A DNA stretch of 64,000 nt from Dioszegia crocea (Eukaryota > Basidiomycota > Tremellomycetes > Tremellales > Bulleribasidiaceae). Within the stretch, counting starts at the first letter, position 1; the number at the start of each line of letters is the position of its first letter. The stretch is from assembly GCA_001600615.1 (NCBI GenBank), contig BCKK01000005.1, forward strand, positions 1,141,559 through 1,205,558. Reading direction: 5' to 3'. The position numbers were made by a program, and so were the translations under genes. The notes under the pieces were generated by a model that had not been told where the DNA came from, ran no database searches, and saw only the letters and a program-made list of their open reading frames with translations. Below, in pieces: positions 1-11,600 of this stretch.

Positions 1-135
1 CCGGACGAGACGACTGTAAAGAGGTCGGTCGGGTATCGCTGATGCTAGTTTCGATCGTGTATAGTCGTTTAGACTAGGGTCTCATAATCTGTTGTAATCG
101 CTGTATGATATGCATGAATACCAACAGAGAATGTT

Positions 136-2512
136 CTAGACATCAAGAAGGCGAGAGACGGAACCATATTTCAACAGTTTGATCGTCTGTTTCAATGGAG
201 AGCGAACAGGGGAGGAGGAAGAGGCGGATCCGAGGCGTAGCTCAGGTCTGGTCACTAAGCGCGGGAGTGTGGGTTGGGTGGATGATACCGATGCAGAGGT
301 AGATCGAGCGCCAGTCGGCAGGATGGATAGTGTTCGCGAGCGTGATGGAGTCGCCAAGGGAGGATTGTGTGGTCGGCGCGGGGGAGTATGTGTGTCGTTC
401 CTCGCGGTATCGGGACTGAGTAGACTATGTGAAACAGTGCGGAGAAGGGAACGGGTAGGGGTGGTTTTGGTCATCGAACCGCTTCGACTTTTGGACTTGA
501 TAGGGGTCGTCGGTCCAGCAGCCGCGGCAGATGCTGAGTCTGACTTCAGCCGCCACCCAAGCCGGACAATGCCGTCCTTCGTCCCAATCTGCGTCGATCA
601 GCTTCAATCCCGTTTTCCACACAATTAAGGGAGCCATGCACGCGTCAAAGACATCTTGCCATCAGTGTCGCGGGCGGAGATGCGGGGGTGCTGATGGCGG
701 TACAGAGGAAGATAACAGAGGGTGGTCTGAAGGGGTGAGGCAATAAGAGGGGATATAACTTACAGCCATCGAAGTACCCCTTATCTCGCACCAGTTGATT
801 GTACCTGATCCCAATAGACCGCCCTTCGGTACTTTCGCCCCTCACAGATCGCTCAATCTGTACTGCGCAACCATCTGCTGCGAGGCGATGGAATGTATCC
901 GAATGACGCCATCGAGATTGACGGAAAGTATCGAGTCTCCAAATATGTCCAGAGCGACGCAGAGACTGCTCTGTTGACCCCATCGCAAGACCTTCTCGCC
1001 GACTCTGGTGGTATCAGCTGATTGATCAGCCGGGGATGGTAGGGTACATACCTCCAATCCCAGACTACGATAGCTTTGTCCGCTCCGGCCGATACAGCGT
1101 ACCGACTTCCAATCCTGTGACATCAGAGCTCACTCTCATGGTTGCTTGGACGTGTGACTCACGAGACGGCCCTTATCCCATGCGTATGACCACTCAGGAC
1201 GTGCTGAGATCTCCAACTTCCCTCTACACACCGCCAGATCTGAACACGACCGGTGTCATGATAGTCGCTGATCAAGACTTCTTCTTGGGGATAGTAGGCG
1301 AGACAAGAGACAGACTTGGTCGGGATCGTGTGCAGGAGCTGGAGTGAGGAGTCGGTTTTTGAGAGAGTCTCGGGCAATAGCCAAATGCGGATACTAACAT
1401 CGTCAGTCACTTTCTGGAGCGCAGACTTCGTGCAGGCCAAGCAGAGCAGCGCACGTTTCATCGTTCGACCCACTGATCAAGAGGTCCTTATTCAGACATA
1501 GGGCGGTGATATAGCTCGTATGTGCAGCCGCGATCTGAATCCTTTGTGCCTGGCGGGTCAGATCACGTTCTCGGCCTACATGTCGCAGGGCCGTGTGCTT
1601 ACGTTCGCTTCGCGCCAGTGCTTCGCTCGACTTTGTAATCTACGATAAAGCTCTTCCCTACGCTTAGCTCACATCGCCAGCAGACTCACCATGACGTGAC
1701 TGGATCTGGAGACTCCCCGTTTGCCTTCCTATGCAAGTCTTGCGTGTCCACTAGACTCGAGCAGAGATTCTTCCAGACTGTCGGATCGCGAGATAGGCGG
1801 GAGTACGTCCTAGATACCTTTGAGAGTCAGCCGTGACCCGAGCTGTCCCGGTTGAGAGCGACTTACCTTTCGGAGTGACAGTACATCTTCTACACCCAGA
1901 CGGCACACGACTTGACCTGCTATTCCCTCGGGAAGACTTCCGAGGATGTCAAAGCGGGATCGGCGGTATTGCTGAAGCTTGATGATCTGGCAGCTGATCT
2001 CGGACGGATGACAACCTGTAGGTTAGCCCATACCACTTTGTCACAATGAATCCCCCGGACTGCTCACCCTCAAGAACAGCTTCCAAGACCCTCAATCTCC
2101 CATCTCGGTCCATCCGCCGCATTGAATCCTGTATCCACTCCTCATCAAGTTCCTCATCCTTCTTATTCCCACATGCCGCATGAACGCCCTTCAGCTCCTC
2201 GTATTTCCGTTCCAATTCGCTCAGTCGAGAGTGTAGTTCATGTACGCTCACAGCTGAAGCGGATTGCGCCCGAATAAGTAGGGTTTTGTAATGTTTGATT
2301 TGGCGTTGATGGGATTCGTGCAGTTCCGACAAATCAGCCTGTATCGTGATGAGCTTTGCCTCGCCATCAAATGCTGCTTGACCACTCACCGATTCGGTCC
2401 CTTCTACTTCGGCACTTTGCGTGTGCAACTCCGAACTTTGATGATCCAAGGCTGGCTGAGCAGGGACGCGCTTGCCGAGGTATCCGATCACTGGCGGCAG
2501 GGATTGCCGCAT
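136..2512 (-). CDS. F-box / WD40-repeat protein (possible SCF ubiquitin-ligase substrate receptor), with an in-frame TGA
   Basis: The order is a coiled-coil-like N-terminus (about 2100-2400), an F-box near 1865-1960 (core FDILGSLPEGIAGQVVCRL then DVLSLRK), and WD40 blades at about 1380-1530, 1160-1375, 1040-1110 and 845-1000 (for example LLISGSNDET joined to IRIWLL, and AVSAGADKAIVVWDW). This is the Cdc4/Met30/Fbxw arrangement, in which the F-box binds Skp1 and the propeller binds phosphorylated substrate. Short introns separate the exons. TGA at 842-844 follows RLSDL, yet the same frame continues (GSGTINWCEIRGTSMA) and, after an intron, gives one more blade (IGTKDGIVRLGWRL) and a Ser/Pro-rich tail ending at 136. 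Translation therefore stops early unless the TGA is an assembly error or lies in an unusual intron. ATG 2512 is the nearest in-frame start; earlier coding exons up to about 2780 are possible. The specific substrate receptor cannot be named. Confidence 0.8.
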
Positions 2513-3036
2513 GAGGAGCAAAGCGCACGAGCTTGCTTTCCTTCTTGTTGGCCTAAGTAAGTCCGTTCGGTAGAAGTCCTAGCTCTGCGGAGAATCAATC
2601 GACAAGATGACATCCAGCTTGACATCCTTGCGTTTAGAGTTTGTCGCGTCGTGATCTGAAACACCCCCACGGTTGCCTGCATGCCTGCTGCTGCAGCATC
2701 GTTGACCGGGATGTTACATCGTCGAGAAAGGGTGTTGATGGATGGTCGCTCATCGGCAGTACGAGCATCATCTACCAGATTCATCTATCGCTTCGGGAGG
2801 ATTGTTGATTCGGTGTTGAGCCACAGCACGGCAGATCGATCAGATTCTACGCGACTGGACGCGACACCTTTCGGACCGGTGACGTAACCGCCCTGGAGCC
2901 CGCAAGTATGCAGGAATGAGGAGGCCAGACCGGCCGATGAGAGCTAGAGGGCCGGCCAAATACAAGTCCTAGAGGGTCACAGATCGATACATCTCTACAA
3001 GTCAAACTACATCAACAAAAGTCAAGTTGACCCAAT
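2513..3036. other. Upstream region of the F-box/WD40 gene and 3' side of the reductase gene
   Basis: Both neighbours are on the minus strand. Up to about 2780 the minus strand could hold one or two small 5' exons or a leader of the F-box/WD40 gene: there is an in-frame reading interrupted by TAG near 2586 that a short intron could remove, but no single start is convincing. I see nothing gene-like between 2785 and 3036. Confidence 0.4.
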
Positions 3037-4611
3037 CTACGCATGCCCCATGATCTTGGTAGGCTCATAAAGCTTATCAATACTCTCCTCTTCCTCTTTA
3101 GTCAACTTAACCTTTACAGCCTCAATCATATCCTTCAACTGCTCCATCTTTGTCGTTCCAATGATCGGGGCAGTAACGAATGGTTTAGAGACAGACCACG
3201 CGAAGGCGACGTGCGACATGGGAATGTCGCGCTTCTTGGCGATTTCTTCGATTTTGGCAATGATTGCTTGGGTAGCGGCCGAGGGAGCGCCGAAGGATAC
3301 TTCCTTGGATCGGTCTGTGTTTTTGTCTTCGGTATAGGGCCGAGCTAGGACTATATGTATTAGCTTGGGCCAGGCATCGAGAGTTGGCGAGCTTACGTCC
3401 GCCGCCGAGAGGAGACCAGGGGATACAGCCTACGCCGAAGTGCTGCAGAGTGGGCATCATCTCGCGTTCTTCCTGTCTGCATCAGCTCCTGTCTCCCTTA
3501 ACCGATGAACTGGCCCGGATGCATCGAACTGACCTCGCGGTACATGGCATTGTGGAAGTTCTGCATCGAGATGAATGGAGTCAGCTTGTTCTTGATGGCG
3601 TATTCTGAGGTATGAGCTGGGTATCCCAAATCAATCTCCTAGACAGAGCTACTCACGCTGCATCAACTGGAACTGCCAGGCCCAGCAACTTGACATGCCG
3701 ATGTAACGAGCGTAACCGGCTTGAACGATATCGTGCAAAGCCTGCATGGTCTCTTCAATCTGCTAGTGTCAGCTACAGGATCCCGACATCGTTCGGATGG
3801 CTTGCACAACTTACCGGAGTGTCATTGTCGAATCGATGACACTGATGATCAGCTCACGATCGATGCTGGCCAGTACCCCAGAATATCAGCTCAGCAGCTC
3901 ACCTGGAACACATCGACGTAGTCTGTACCTAGTCTCTCGCAAGAGGCCTTAACAGCCGCAAAGATTCGCTATGAGTGTCAGTTGAGTCCTGGTCGAGGGA
4001 GATCGACGAGAAGAACGGTGCAGCTGTCGCACCTTTCTCGACAGACCAGAGTTGTTGACATGCCCAGCGGGGCCGTAAGAGTCGGCATCGCCCCACTTAA
4101 AGAAAGTCTTGGTGAGGATGACGACGCTCTCGCGCGGAATTTCGTACTTCTTGAGGAATGTGCCGAGGATCCGCTCGCTATTGCCTACGATGTAAGCTGT
4201 GGAGCTTCATGATAGGCCAAGGATCACCAAAGCTTACCTTGACTATATGTATCGGCCGTGTCGAAGGTCTTGCTGAGTCAGCTCATGGATCCGGCGGTGC
4301 TGCCTGGTCAGAAAGCCTACATTGATCCCATTATCATAGGCAAACTGTAGAGGTCAGCTATCATGGCAACATCGGACAAATGACCACTAGCTAAACATAC
4401 CTTCAGGTGCTTCAAGGCCTCTTCCTCCTCCAGCACCCAAGTCCACTTATCCTTAGGCCTCTTCACACCGTAGCTCATGCACCCAAGGATGATCTTAGAT
4501 ACCTGTCCTGATGTCAGCGCACATTCCGCGAGTAATTCTGACACATACCTTCAACCCGCTCTTCCCCAGGTTGACATACTTCATCTTGCTAGCTGTTGCA
4601 ACTGCTGCCAT
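3037..4611 (-). CDS. Aldo/keto reductase family oxidoreductase
   Basis: An NAD(P)H-dependent reductase with a TIM-barrel fold, expected to reduce aldehydes or ketones. ATG at 4611 opens MAAVATASKMKYVNLGKSGL, the usual AKR beginning, followed by SKIILGCMSYG. Splicing about eight short introns gives the family landmarks in order: the catalytic Asp and Tyr in TFDTADTYSQGNSERILG, the Lys in VILTKTF, the His in CHRFDNDTP, then ARYIGMSSCWAWQFQ, GVGCIPWSPLGGGR and the C-terminal nucleotide-binding segment TAPIIGTTKMEQL. It ends MGHA at 3037. The overall sequence resembles the fungal versiconal-hemiacetal-acetate-reductase-like and yeast Aad-like group (AKR9 or related) more than the small AKR3 enzymes. 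The substrate is unknown. The gene is transcribed away from the RAMP4-like gene across a 266-bp shared upstream region. Confidence 0.93.
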
Positions 4612-4877
4612 ATTGCCGGTGGTGTATGGGTAGATGTATAGACAGTGGACGATGATGCAAGCTGACGGATGGTCGATGGGAGAGGAGCATGCGGCCTGAC
4701 CGATGCCCGACTGGAATGTGGAGACCCCAGATCCGGCTCCGGGGGGTCCGGGGGAGGAGGAATGGCGGCGATCTCCGCTTATAGGCTCCAGCACGACCAC
4801 CATGACAGACCATGACGCGCCTGTCAACATCACTTCGAACAACATTTACACCCAAGACAAGGCGTCCTCGAAACGAT
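4612..4877. promoter_or_regulatory. Divergent promoter, aldo/keto reductase (-) / RAMP4-like gene (+)
   Basis: A 266-bp spacer between two divergent start codons. It contains a GC-rich purine run (gctccggggggtccggggga) near 4736-4755. No TATA box is obvious. Part of it is probably the 5' untranslated leader of the small plus-strand gene. Confidence 0.5.
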
Positions 4878-5197
4878 ATGGTAGGTCCTACTGTGTTTCA
4901 TCCGGTCAAGATGAAAGGGCTGACAACATAGCCGACTCAAGCGGATATCAGGCGCAAAAACGCCAACTTTGCAGCTCGTGCCCAAGCTGGAAAACGGACA
5001 ACGAGACCGGCGAGACGGGCAGAGAAGCGGAGTGTGGGGACGTATGTGCTCTTTGGGATGGGGTTCTTGCTGATCGGAGGAAGTAAGTCATGTCTCGTGC
5101 TGTCTGAGGAGTTGAAGAATTGAGAGACGTCGGCAGAGCTGTGCTGATGTCTTCAGCGGTCGTGGAGGTTGTGAGGTTGATGTTCTTTGGAGCATGA
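4878..5197 (+). CDS. YSY6: RAMP4/SERP1/Ysy6-family small ER membrane protein
   Basis: A 64-residue tail-anchored protein of the ribosome-associated membrane protein 4 family, which acts at the ER translocon and stabilises membrane proteins under stress. The exons are 4878-4880, 4932-5082 and 5157-5197. The first coding exon is the ATG alone: it ends at gtaggt and coding resumes after catag at 4931, giving MPTQADIRRKNANFAARAQ. A basic stretch (GKRTTRPARRAEKR) precedes a single C-terminal membrane segment (GTYVLFGMGFLLIGG, then VVEVVRLMFFGA). Both introns carry a ctgac or ctgat branch site. Length, the start (family consensus resembles TPQIRxxNxxF), the YVLFGMGFLLIGG core and the hydrophobic end all fit the family. 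Reading the DNA straight through gives a longer but meaningless frame. It sits next to MRS6, SEC66 and TRS85, all secretory-pathway genes. Confidence 0.88.
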
Positions 5198-5373
5198 GCC
5201 TGATCAGGTATGGACCCAGACTGTGAGTCAACCCATGCCTTATGTGAAGTCTCGCCTTACTGATCCTCCAGCAAAACACAGAATGCCCTGATAGACGTTA
5301 CGATAAGCATCTACGATCATGCAATAGATTGCCCCGCAACTTCTGACAGCTACAAGACCAGCCAATATGCATG

Positions 5374-7163
5374 TTACAGACCCGGAAGTTCCACTTCATC
5401 GTCTCCCTCCTCTTCACCGCCAACTTCTCCGTCTTTCTCCCACCACCCTCTGACCCCATCGCCCAAACTACTCTTATCACCCATCACTGTCCAAAATGCC
5501 TTCTCACCCTGTTCCGCCTCCCAGTCCAAACCTTCCGTCAATAGTTCGCCTGAGCTGTAAGGCTCTAACATGACGACTCGGTCTCCATTGGTTGCGGCTG
5601 ATGTGACCTGAGATTCTGATTGTGATTCGTGAGAGAGGTAGTAGGCCTCAAACAACGGTTCAGGAGTCAAGCGGGTGAGGTACGGCTTGAGCACTGTCGC
5701 TGGGTCTATCTCGGAGGATATGACGGTACTGAGGTACAAAACGACTAATACGTCAGCTGTCTATCCCTGGACCATGACGAGTTGAGAAAGACTTACATTG
5801 ACCTGTGGGGCAGCTACCTGTCCCTTCACCCATCATCAAACCCCTGACCAGCCCTGTCTTCCCTTCAGGAGGAAAAACAACGACAGCGGTATCGTCCTCC
5901 TCTACCTCTCCAGCTTCTTCGGAATCCGTAGACCGCTTAAGAAGAGCAGGAAATGCCGGTATGACGGCAATGCAGTGCGCTGTTATCGTTCGCGAGACAG
6001 GATCGGATGCTTTCGGTGGCAAGTGGTCTGGAGTGGTGATGAGGTGTTTGGCTGTTATGGGACGGGGGTGACATGCGAGTTTGACAGTTATAGGCTTGTC
6101 CTGGTCGGATGTTGGTATGTCGAGGGATTCGATTTCCGCTTGAGACCCAAGGATGTAGGTCCCGCCTTTGACAGCGCATGCTCTGTAGTGTCAGCTTGGT
6201 ATTTCAGTATCGTCCAAAAGACCGGGCTCCTCTTAGCTCACCGGCAAAATCCCTGAGCTATCTCTCCAGCTCCGCCATATTGGCCCACCAAGAACGCACT
6301 GGGCCCATATCGGCCTATTGAACGTAGATATCTCCGTGTCCGATGTAGTGCCGGTAAGGTAGGTTCGGTAGGTGACGAGCAGTGGGCAATAGCGTAGGTA
6401 ATTTCTTGACATAGTCGATCTGGGAGGGAGAAGGACTGAGAAAGGAAAGTGGGCAGTGGTATAGTCTCGTTGCCTATGATATGAGCTTTCCTCTGCGTTG
6501 CTCTCCGGGATGAATTCACCTTTGAGCAATTCGTCATCCTCAAACTCTCCAGCAACGAACATGAGGAACTTCATCAACCTCCTCTTATCCACCAGACCTA
6601 TGCTCTTATCCTTGAACACCTCCTCTTTGCTGCCTGGAACCCTCTTGACTGACCCCTCTCCGCCTTCTGTTGGCCTTTGCCAGACACTGACCGAGTCCAG
6701 TATTCTGAATCCAACATAGTTGCTCACTCCCGATGTGGTCAGGGTAGATATGAGCGTCCCTCGACTAGGCAGGAGTGCGGGATACAGAGAAAGCGCATAC
6801 TGCCGCCGAGAAGCTTGTAGTTCGGGCGTGAGTGGTGTGGTGGATGCGTGGGTGTATCGGCGCCTCTGAGCGGCGAGGTAGGTCGAGGAAGAGCTTGAGC
6901 CCTCTCCAGCTGAAGTGGAAGACGGAGAACGAGTGGATGTCCAAGATGATAGCTCGTCAAGCGTCAGAGAGGCTTGTGAGCCGCCATAGTATTCGTTCGG
7001 GTCGAGATGGAGCACGGATTTGCCCGAGTTGGCGAGGGAGCTGTAGTGTGAGCTATAGCCGCTCGGAAGACGACGAGAGTGAGAGAGCTTACGCTGCTGC
7101 TAGACTCTCTGAAAGACCTGTGCCTATGACCAAGACGTCGTAAGTGTCTGAATCGAGCTCCAT
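5374..7163 (-). CDS. MRS6: Rab escort protein (Rab geranylgeranyltransferase component A)
   Basis: It binds newly made Rab GTPases and presents them to geranylgeranyltransferase II. The start at 7163 gives MELDSDTYDVLVIGTGLSE, the dinucleotide-fold signature shared by GDI and REP proteins. Next comes VLHLDPNEYYGG (about 6975-7015), the conserved Rab-binding-platform motif, followed by a low-complexity Ser/Thr insert. Later exons hold NYVGFRILDSVSVW, DKRRLMKFLMFV, LPTFLSQSFSLP, TRRYLRSIGRYG, FLVGQYGGAGEIAQGFCR and GTYILGS. The insert after the first domain and the acidic tail (ending EGDDEVELPGL at 5374) fit REP better than the shorter GDI, which I consider the only serious alternative. It has a short divergent promoter with SEC66, which also serves the secretory pathway. 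Confidence 0.9.
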
Positions 7164-7355
7164 ATCAGCGATGTAATAGATGACCTCTGCAAAGCTTGAT
7201 CAGCAGGGCTGGACCAACAGCTTCGTAGGCGCGTCGGACCTGACCGAATGCCCCTCTGTATCCGCTCCTCCCATTTAGCGTTTCACCTGTCCAAGCAAAG
7301 CAAGCTGCCACGACAACTTCTACCATACCTCGCCTGCTACATCCATTCAGGCAAC
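7164..7355. promoter_or_regulatory. Divergent promoter MRS6 (-) / SEC66 (+)
   Basis: A 192-bp space between two start codons of divergently transcribed secretory-pathway genes. I see no TATA box or palindromic site. The compact size makes shared control likely but not shown. Confidence 0.5.
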
Positions 7356-8297
7356 ATGGCGACCTCCCTCGCCGTCCCAGTGGCGTATATAACCGTCCTC
7401 GTAACGGCTCTCGCAATTTTCTCGCGCGTCTATCGGAAAAGACGCGCAGGTGAGGCATTTCCCTATTCCTTTGATATCAATTACTGACGCCTGTAGCTGA
7501 AAAGCGCGCATACGAATCATGGTTCCCTTCCCACCCTGCCCGAGATGTCTACATTACTCTTTTATCACACTCCACACCCGCACCTGAAAATATGATCAAG
7601 TCCGCCTTGCTCGTACGCGCCTCAGCGGACGTCAAGAGGATTTGGAGACTCCGCGAAGACAAAATGTCATTGACGGCCTTACATCAGCGCGGTCTACTAG
7701 GGGATGAGACGATGGCGCGATTTGAAGCGGCAGAGAAGGAGCTCGAGGCGGAAATTGTCGATGTGGTTCAGGAGGCCAATACGTTTAGGCAAGGATGGGG
7801 GTCAATGATCTTTGCGACGGCGACGGAGATGGCGCAGGCTGAAAGGACAAGGGAGGTGGTGATTAATATCCGGAAAGTCGTTGATCAAGAAGGCGAGTCT
7901 ATTTGCGCGTGTTTGGCGACAGGTAACTCGAAAGCTGACATCGGCAGAAAAACGCCTAGCCCGCAGACGCAAATTCATGCCTGATCCCGAACCCGTCAAG
8001 ACCGTTCAATCGGTGCCTACACCCGCTGCTACCCCTGCACGAGCGGCCATTCAGGCTGAAACGTCCACACATCCTCCTGCGAAGACCGCGGCAGTGTCTC
8101 CACCTGCTTCTGGCCCTGTGTCGCGCAGTACCTCTCCCGGACCCGAAGCTGGCCTTATGGCAACTCCCGGATCTGGCGGGTCGACCCCAGCAGGTACACC
8201 GTCCAAGGTATGTACACGCTTTGCCATTTCCACATCCCTCTTACTGTGCTGATGAAGCCAGACAACACCCGGCAAGAAGAAGAAGGGGAAGAAGTAA
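7356..8297 (+). CDS. SEC66: Sec66/Sec71 subunit of the ER post-translational translocon (Sec63 complex)
   Basis: A partner of Sec61-Sec63 in post-translational import of secretory proteins. Exon 1 (7356-7449) encodes MATSLAVPVAYITVLVTALA, an N-terminal membrane anchor, then YRKRR. After the intron: ESWFPSHPARDVYITLLSHS, IKSALLVRASADVKRIWRLR, EKELEAEIVDVVQEANTFR and GWGSMIFATATEM, the conserved Sec66 core. Later exons give a basic segment (EEKRLARRRKFMPDPEP) and a Pro/Thr/Ala-rich cytosolic tail ending GKKKKGKK. The second intron (7893-7947) uses a GC donor (AAG|gcgagt) with a gctgac branch site; a GT donor at 7923 would leave only 25 nt and is less likely. The last exon is short (after 8264). 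The tail is longer than in budding yeast. Confidence 0.92.
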
Positions 8298-8614
8298 TCG
8301 AATCATGTTAAATTGGCAGATTGCGCATGTATGGTGCCGCAAACTTGTGATGGATTGGGCACTGTCTCTGCGCTTTCTGTAACACACGCCGCCCCTCGTA
8401 TATCCTCTGACATCGGTAAAAATGGGGCTCGAAATGCTCCCCGCCCTACAGCCCAGACTTGAAGATTGGCACGTCAGCGGGGACAATGTGGGTGAGCGGT
8501 CATCCCGATCACCCTACGCGCGATGGCAAGCGTCAGGATGAGACCAAAGATCGTCTACAAGAATGAGTATCCGTCCATATGATCTGTATCCCCTTCCCAA
8601 GGCCTGGGGACAAG
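8298..8614. other. Convergent 3' region between SEC66 and TRS85
   Basis: 317 bp between two converging stop codons. Nothing gene-like is seen. It should hold both polyadenylation regions. Confidence 0.5.
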
Positions 8615-11600
8615 CTAGACAACAATCTGGACTTGCCCACCAGAACCCACCCTGCTCCAGCTCATACGCGGTATCCACTCTTCCGACCCCTCTGGCCCAG
8701 ATCTCCCGTCTCCAGTCTCTACATCCAAGCTCCAGCCGTCAAGCTCCAACACTCCCGGCTCAGGCGCCATAATCCGACAATTGACAAGTTTGGCCGAATT
8801 CGGCTCAAGAGTCCCAGTATGAGATAGTGAGCCTGAAAAGATTGCTTGTCGCTGGCCCTCAGAAACCCTGGGAAGATTGTCAGCATTCTCCAACCCAGTC
8901 AAGTGGAATAGACTTACGCGTCGGAAGATTCAGATGGTAGTCTCAGGACCCATCGGACCGGCAGAGCGGGTGACCGATTCCGAACCTCCACCTCCACCTC
9001 TGCGACTCCTGGCTCTTTCTCCAGCTTGACGACCCCCTTTACAGCGCCCTTCACTTTCATTCGGACATCTACTGGATCTTCCTCACGCGCCAATGTCCCA
9101 TCCAGAACACTGTCAACCAATACCCGGCGTAATCTGCCAGTCTCCTCATACATTGTCCGCTTGGCCTTGGAGCCACTAGCGAGCGCCTGGGCGACCTGTT
9201 GATGGATGGGGTTGACGAGGGAGAAGGCGGGAGAGGGGCGGATTCCGTGGGTGTATGTGTAGCCTGAGCGATCTGATAAGGGGGAGGGAATGGACCAGGA
9301 TAGGATGAGATCAAGATCTAGTGGGTCGACAAGGGGGAAAAGGTCAAGTTGGGCGGTGGAGAGGGTTGGGAAAGCAGTTTTCAGGAAGTTGGTCCGATAT
9401 GCTCGTCGAGATGAGATGTACGATGCCGTATCGACCGATAGCTTCGGTAGGAAGTCTAGGTCGGGGTGAGAAACGATGGACGCATCTGCCGGTTTCCCTT
9501 GTACGAGGAGGGATAGCGCATCGATGAGTTGAGTTTGCCGTAGATCCAGACTGGGCGGTATTGACTTTGGTGATTGGATAGGAAGCACAATTCTGTACGC
9601 CTGGTTGGGTAGAACAGTCGGTGATCCGATTCCGAGGCTAGAAGCTGACCAGTATTGACTGATGGGATGAAGATTGTCGAGTGTTATCGCCGATTGGGAC
9701 TGATTGCAGACCTGCAGACAGTGAGCTATTGCCAGATATTGTTCTAGGAAGGAAATCCCACCTCGACTAAAACAACATATCCTCCAGATTCACCAGACAG
9801 CCGTACTCGCGTCTTCACCTCAACTGCGGGAGCTGACTCAATCGTGGTGCTGACAGGCGTACAAGCCAATTGATCGACGTCGCCCTGTGTATGACCAATG
9901 ACCAGGGCGTCAATGTCGATATTACCGACCATTCTAGGCGTAAAGGCCATGGGCACAATCTTTTCAGATCCGGCCTCAAGGATCCATTCGCCTAGGCTGA
10001 GCGTATATGGTTGGTGCAGTCGATTCGATAAGGCGGAGTCTGCTAAATCAGAACTCGGCAACCCTTTAAATTCTTTAAAACTCACCTTGTCCCTTCACCC
10101 TCAATATTCCAGGTTCGTTCAATACCACCTCCAGCCCTTCTATGCCCACATGTCCATCATTGGAGATCCTCAGCTCCAATCCAACATCTTCGCCAACAAG
10201 TAACATTTCTCCCTTTCTGCCCTCTGGCCATACAAGCTCAACATGTAATCTCGGTCCACCTTTCACCACCTCTACATCGAGAGCGGAGTCTGTACCATAG
10301 CTCGGCGTGAGCCGCTGAGCTTTTGTCGCTTGGAGGCGTTTACCGCGTTTCTGGAGAGATTGGGTACATGGTAGGAATTGATGAAACAGGAATGACGCGC
10401 TGTCGAGGGTGAGAGAACCGGAAGATGGGGCAGTCACAGCTATTCTGATCGGGCGAGTTTCGTATGCGTCCAGCTGAACCTCTGGGATCGTCTCGATTTG
10501 GATTTCGTTGATGTCGATGGTAGGGGAGGAGAATGACACTTTCAGGTCGGAGAGGATGAGAGGGGTATTGAGGGGATTTGTAGCAATGAGCTCGACGTGG
10601 AACGTGTCTAGATTCGTCAGCGTTGCCTTTCTCCATCGAAACACTACAGGTCTCACCTCCTGCATTGACTTCGGCCCGATTGGTGTCTTGCAATAACCGC
10701 ATCGGCTTCTTGCCCTTCCGATCCCACTCTCCAAGTGCTTTGGTCTCGAGCTCGATATACCTCCCCTGCCGACTTCCCGAAGCCACATTTGAGGCCGTGA
10801 CGATTTTCGTCTGCTTGACGTCGAATATCGGTGTAGGTAATTGTAGAGTTCCCTTGACCTTCTCCAGCTGATCTGGGTAAGTCACAAGTTGCTGTAAGAT
10901 GAGCTCTGTCCAGAGCCCAGAGCCCGGCTGACTCACCTCATAGGCTAGCCCCATGTCCTGCAGAGGACCTCCCTGGCTGCCTGGGACTCCGGTATCGTCT
11001 CTTCCCAGTAGAGTCAAGAAGTGTTCTACAGCGCCAGCCATTTCTCCCGAGGCGTACGCTTGGCGGCCTAGAGAGTACTCGATCCGATCTTTGATTGCTG
11101 TCCAGGGTGTCGAGCGATATATCTCCGCCGCTCGAGTGAGGCATCGACTGGAGTATGATTTCTGCCATACGTCAGCCGAATCCATGTATGACAGGTAAGG
11201 CACTTACAAGCCCAGCAGTCTCGTATCGCCTTCCAGCAATGACCAGGTGGAATGCCCTCCTCCGTTTCCCCCGGCCGTTCGGATCTCGACCACCAGCCAA
11301 GTCAGCCTGGGCGGCTTCTTCAATCATCACTGCTCCGACCACCTCCTCTGCCTCTCCCGCAGCTCGTACGAGCGCCGCTCCAACACCTCTCCACTCGCCG
11401 ACCATCTTCCACGCTTCGTAATAGAGTAATGTCGCTCGTAAGGCGTCCAGCTGTATACCCTGGCCGGAACCATAATACGCCATGACGCTTTGTTCAAGCC
11501 AGGAGGAGATGTCGGTATGTTGAAGAGTGGTAAACGGTGATGCAGCCATCTGTCGTGGTGGAGTCGAGGGCAGGAAGTAGGCGTTGGACAGGAGGAGGGA

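Noticed and set aside
179..628. A 149-codon plus-strand ORF at the left end
   Set aside because: It is antisense to the C-terminal exon of the F-box/WD40 gene and has no features of its own.
4703..5086. A 127-codon plus-strand ORF
   Set aside because: It overlaps the RAMP4-like exons in another frame, has no family features, and the spliced 64-residue product is far more convincing.
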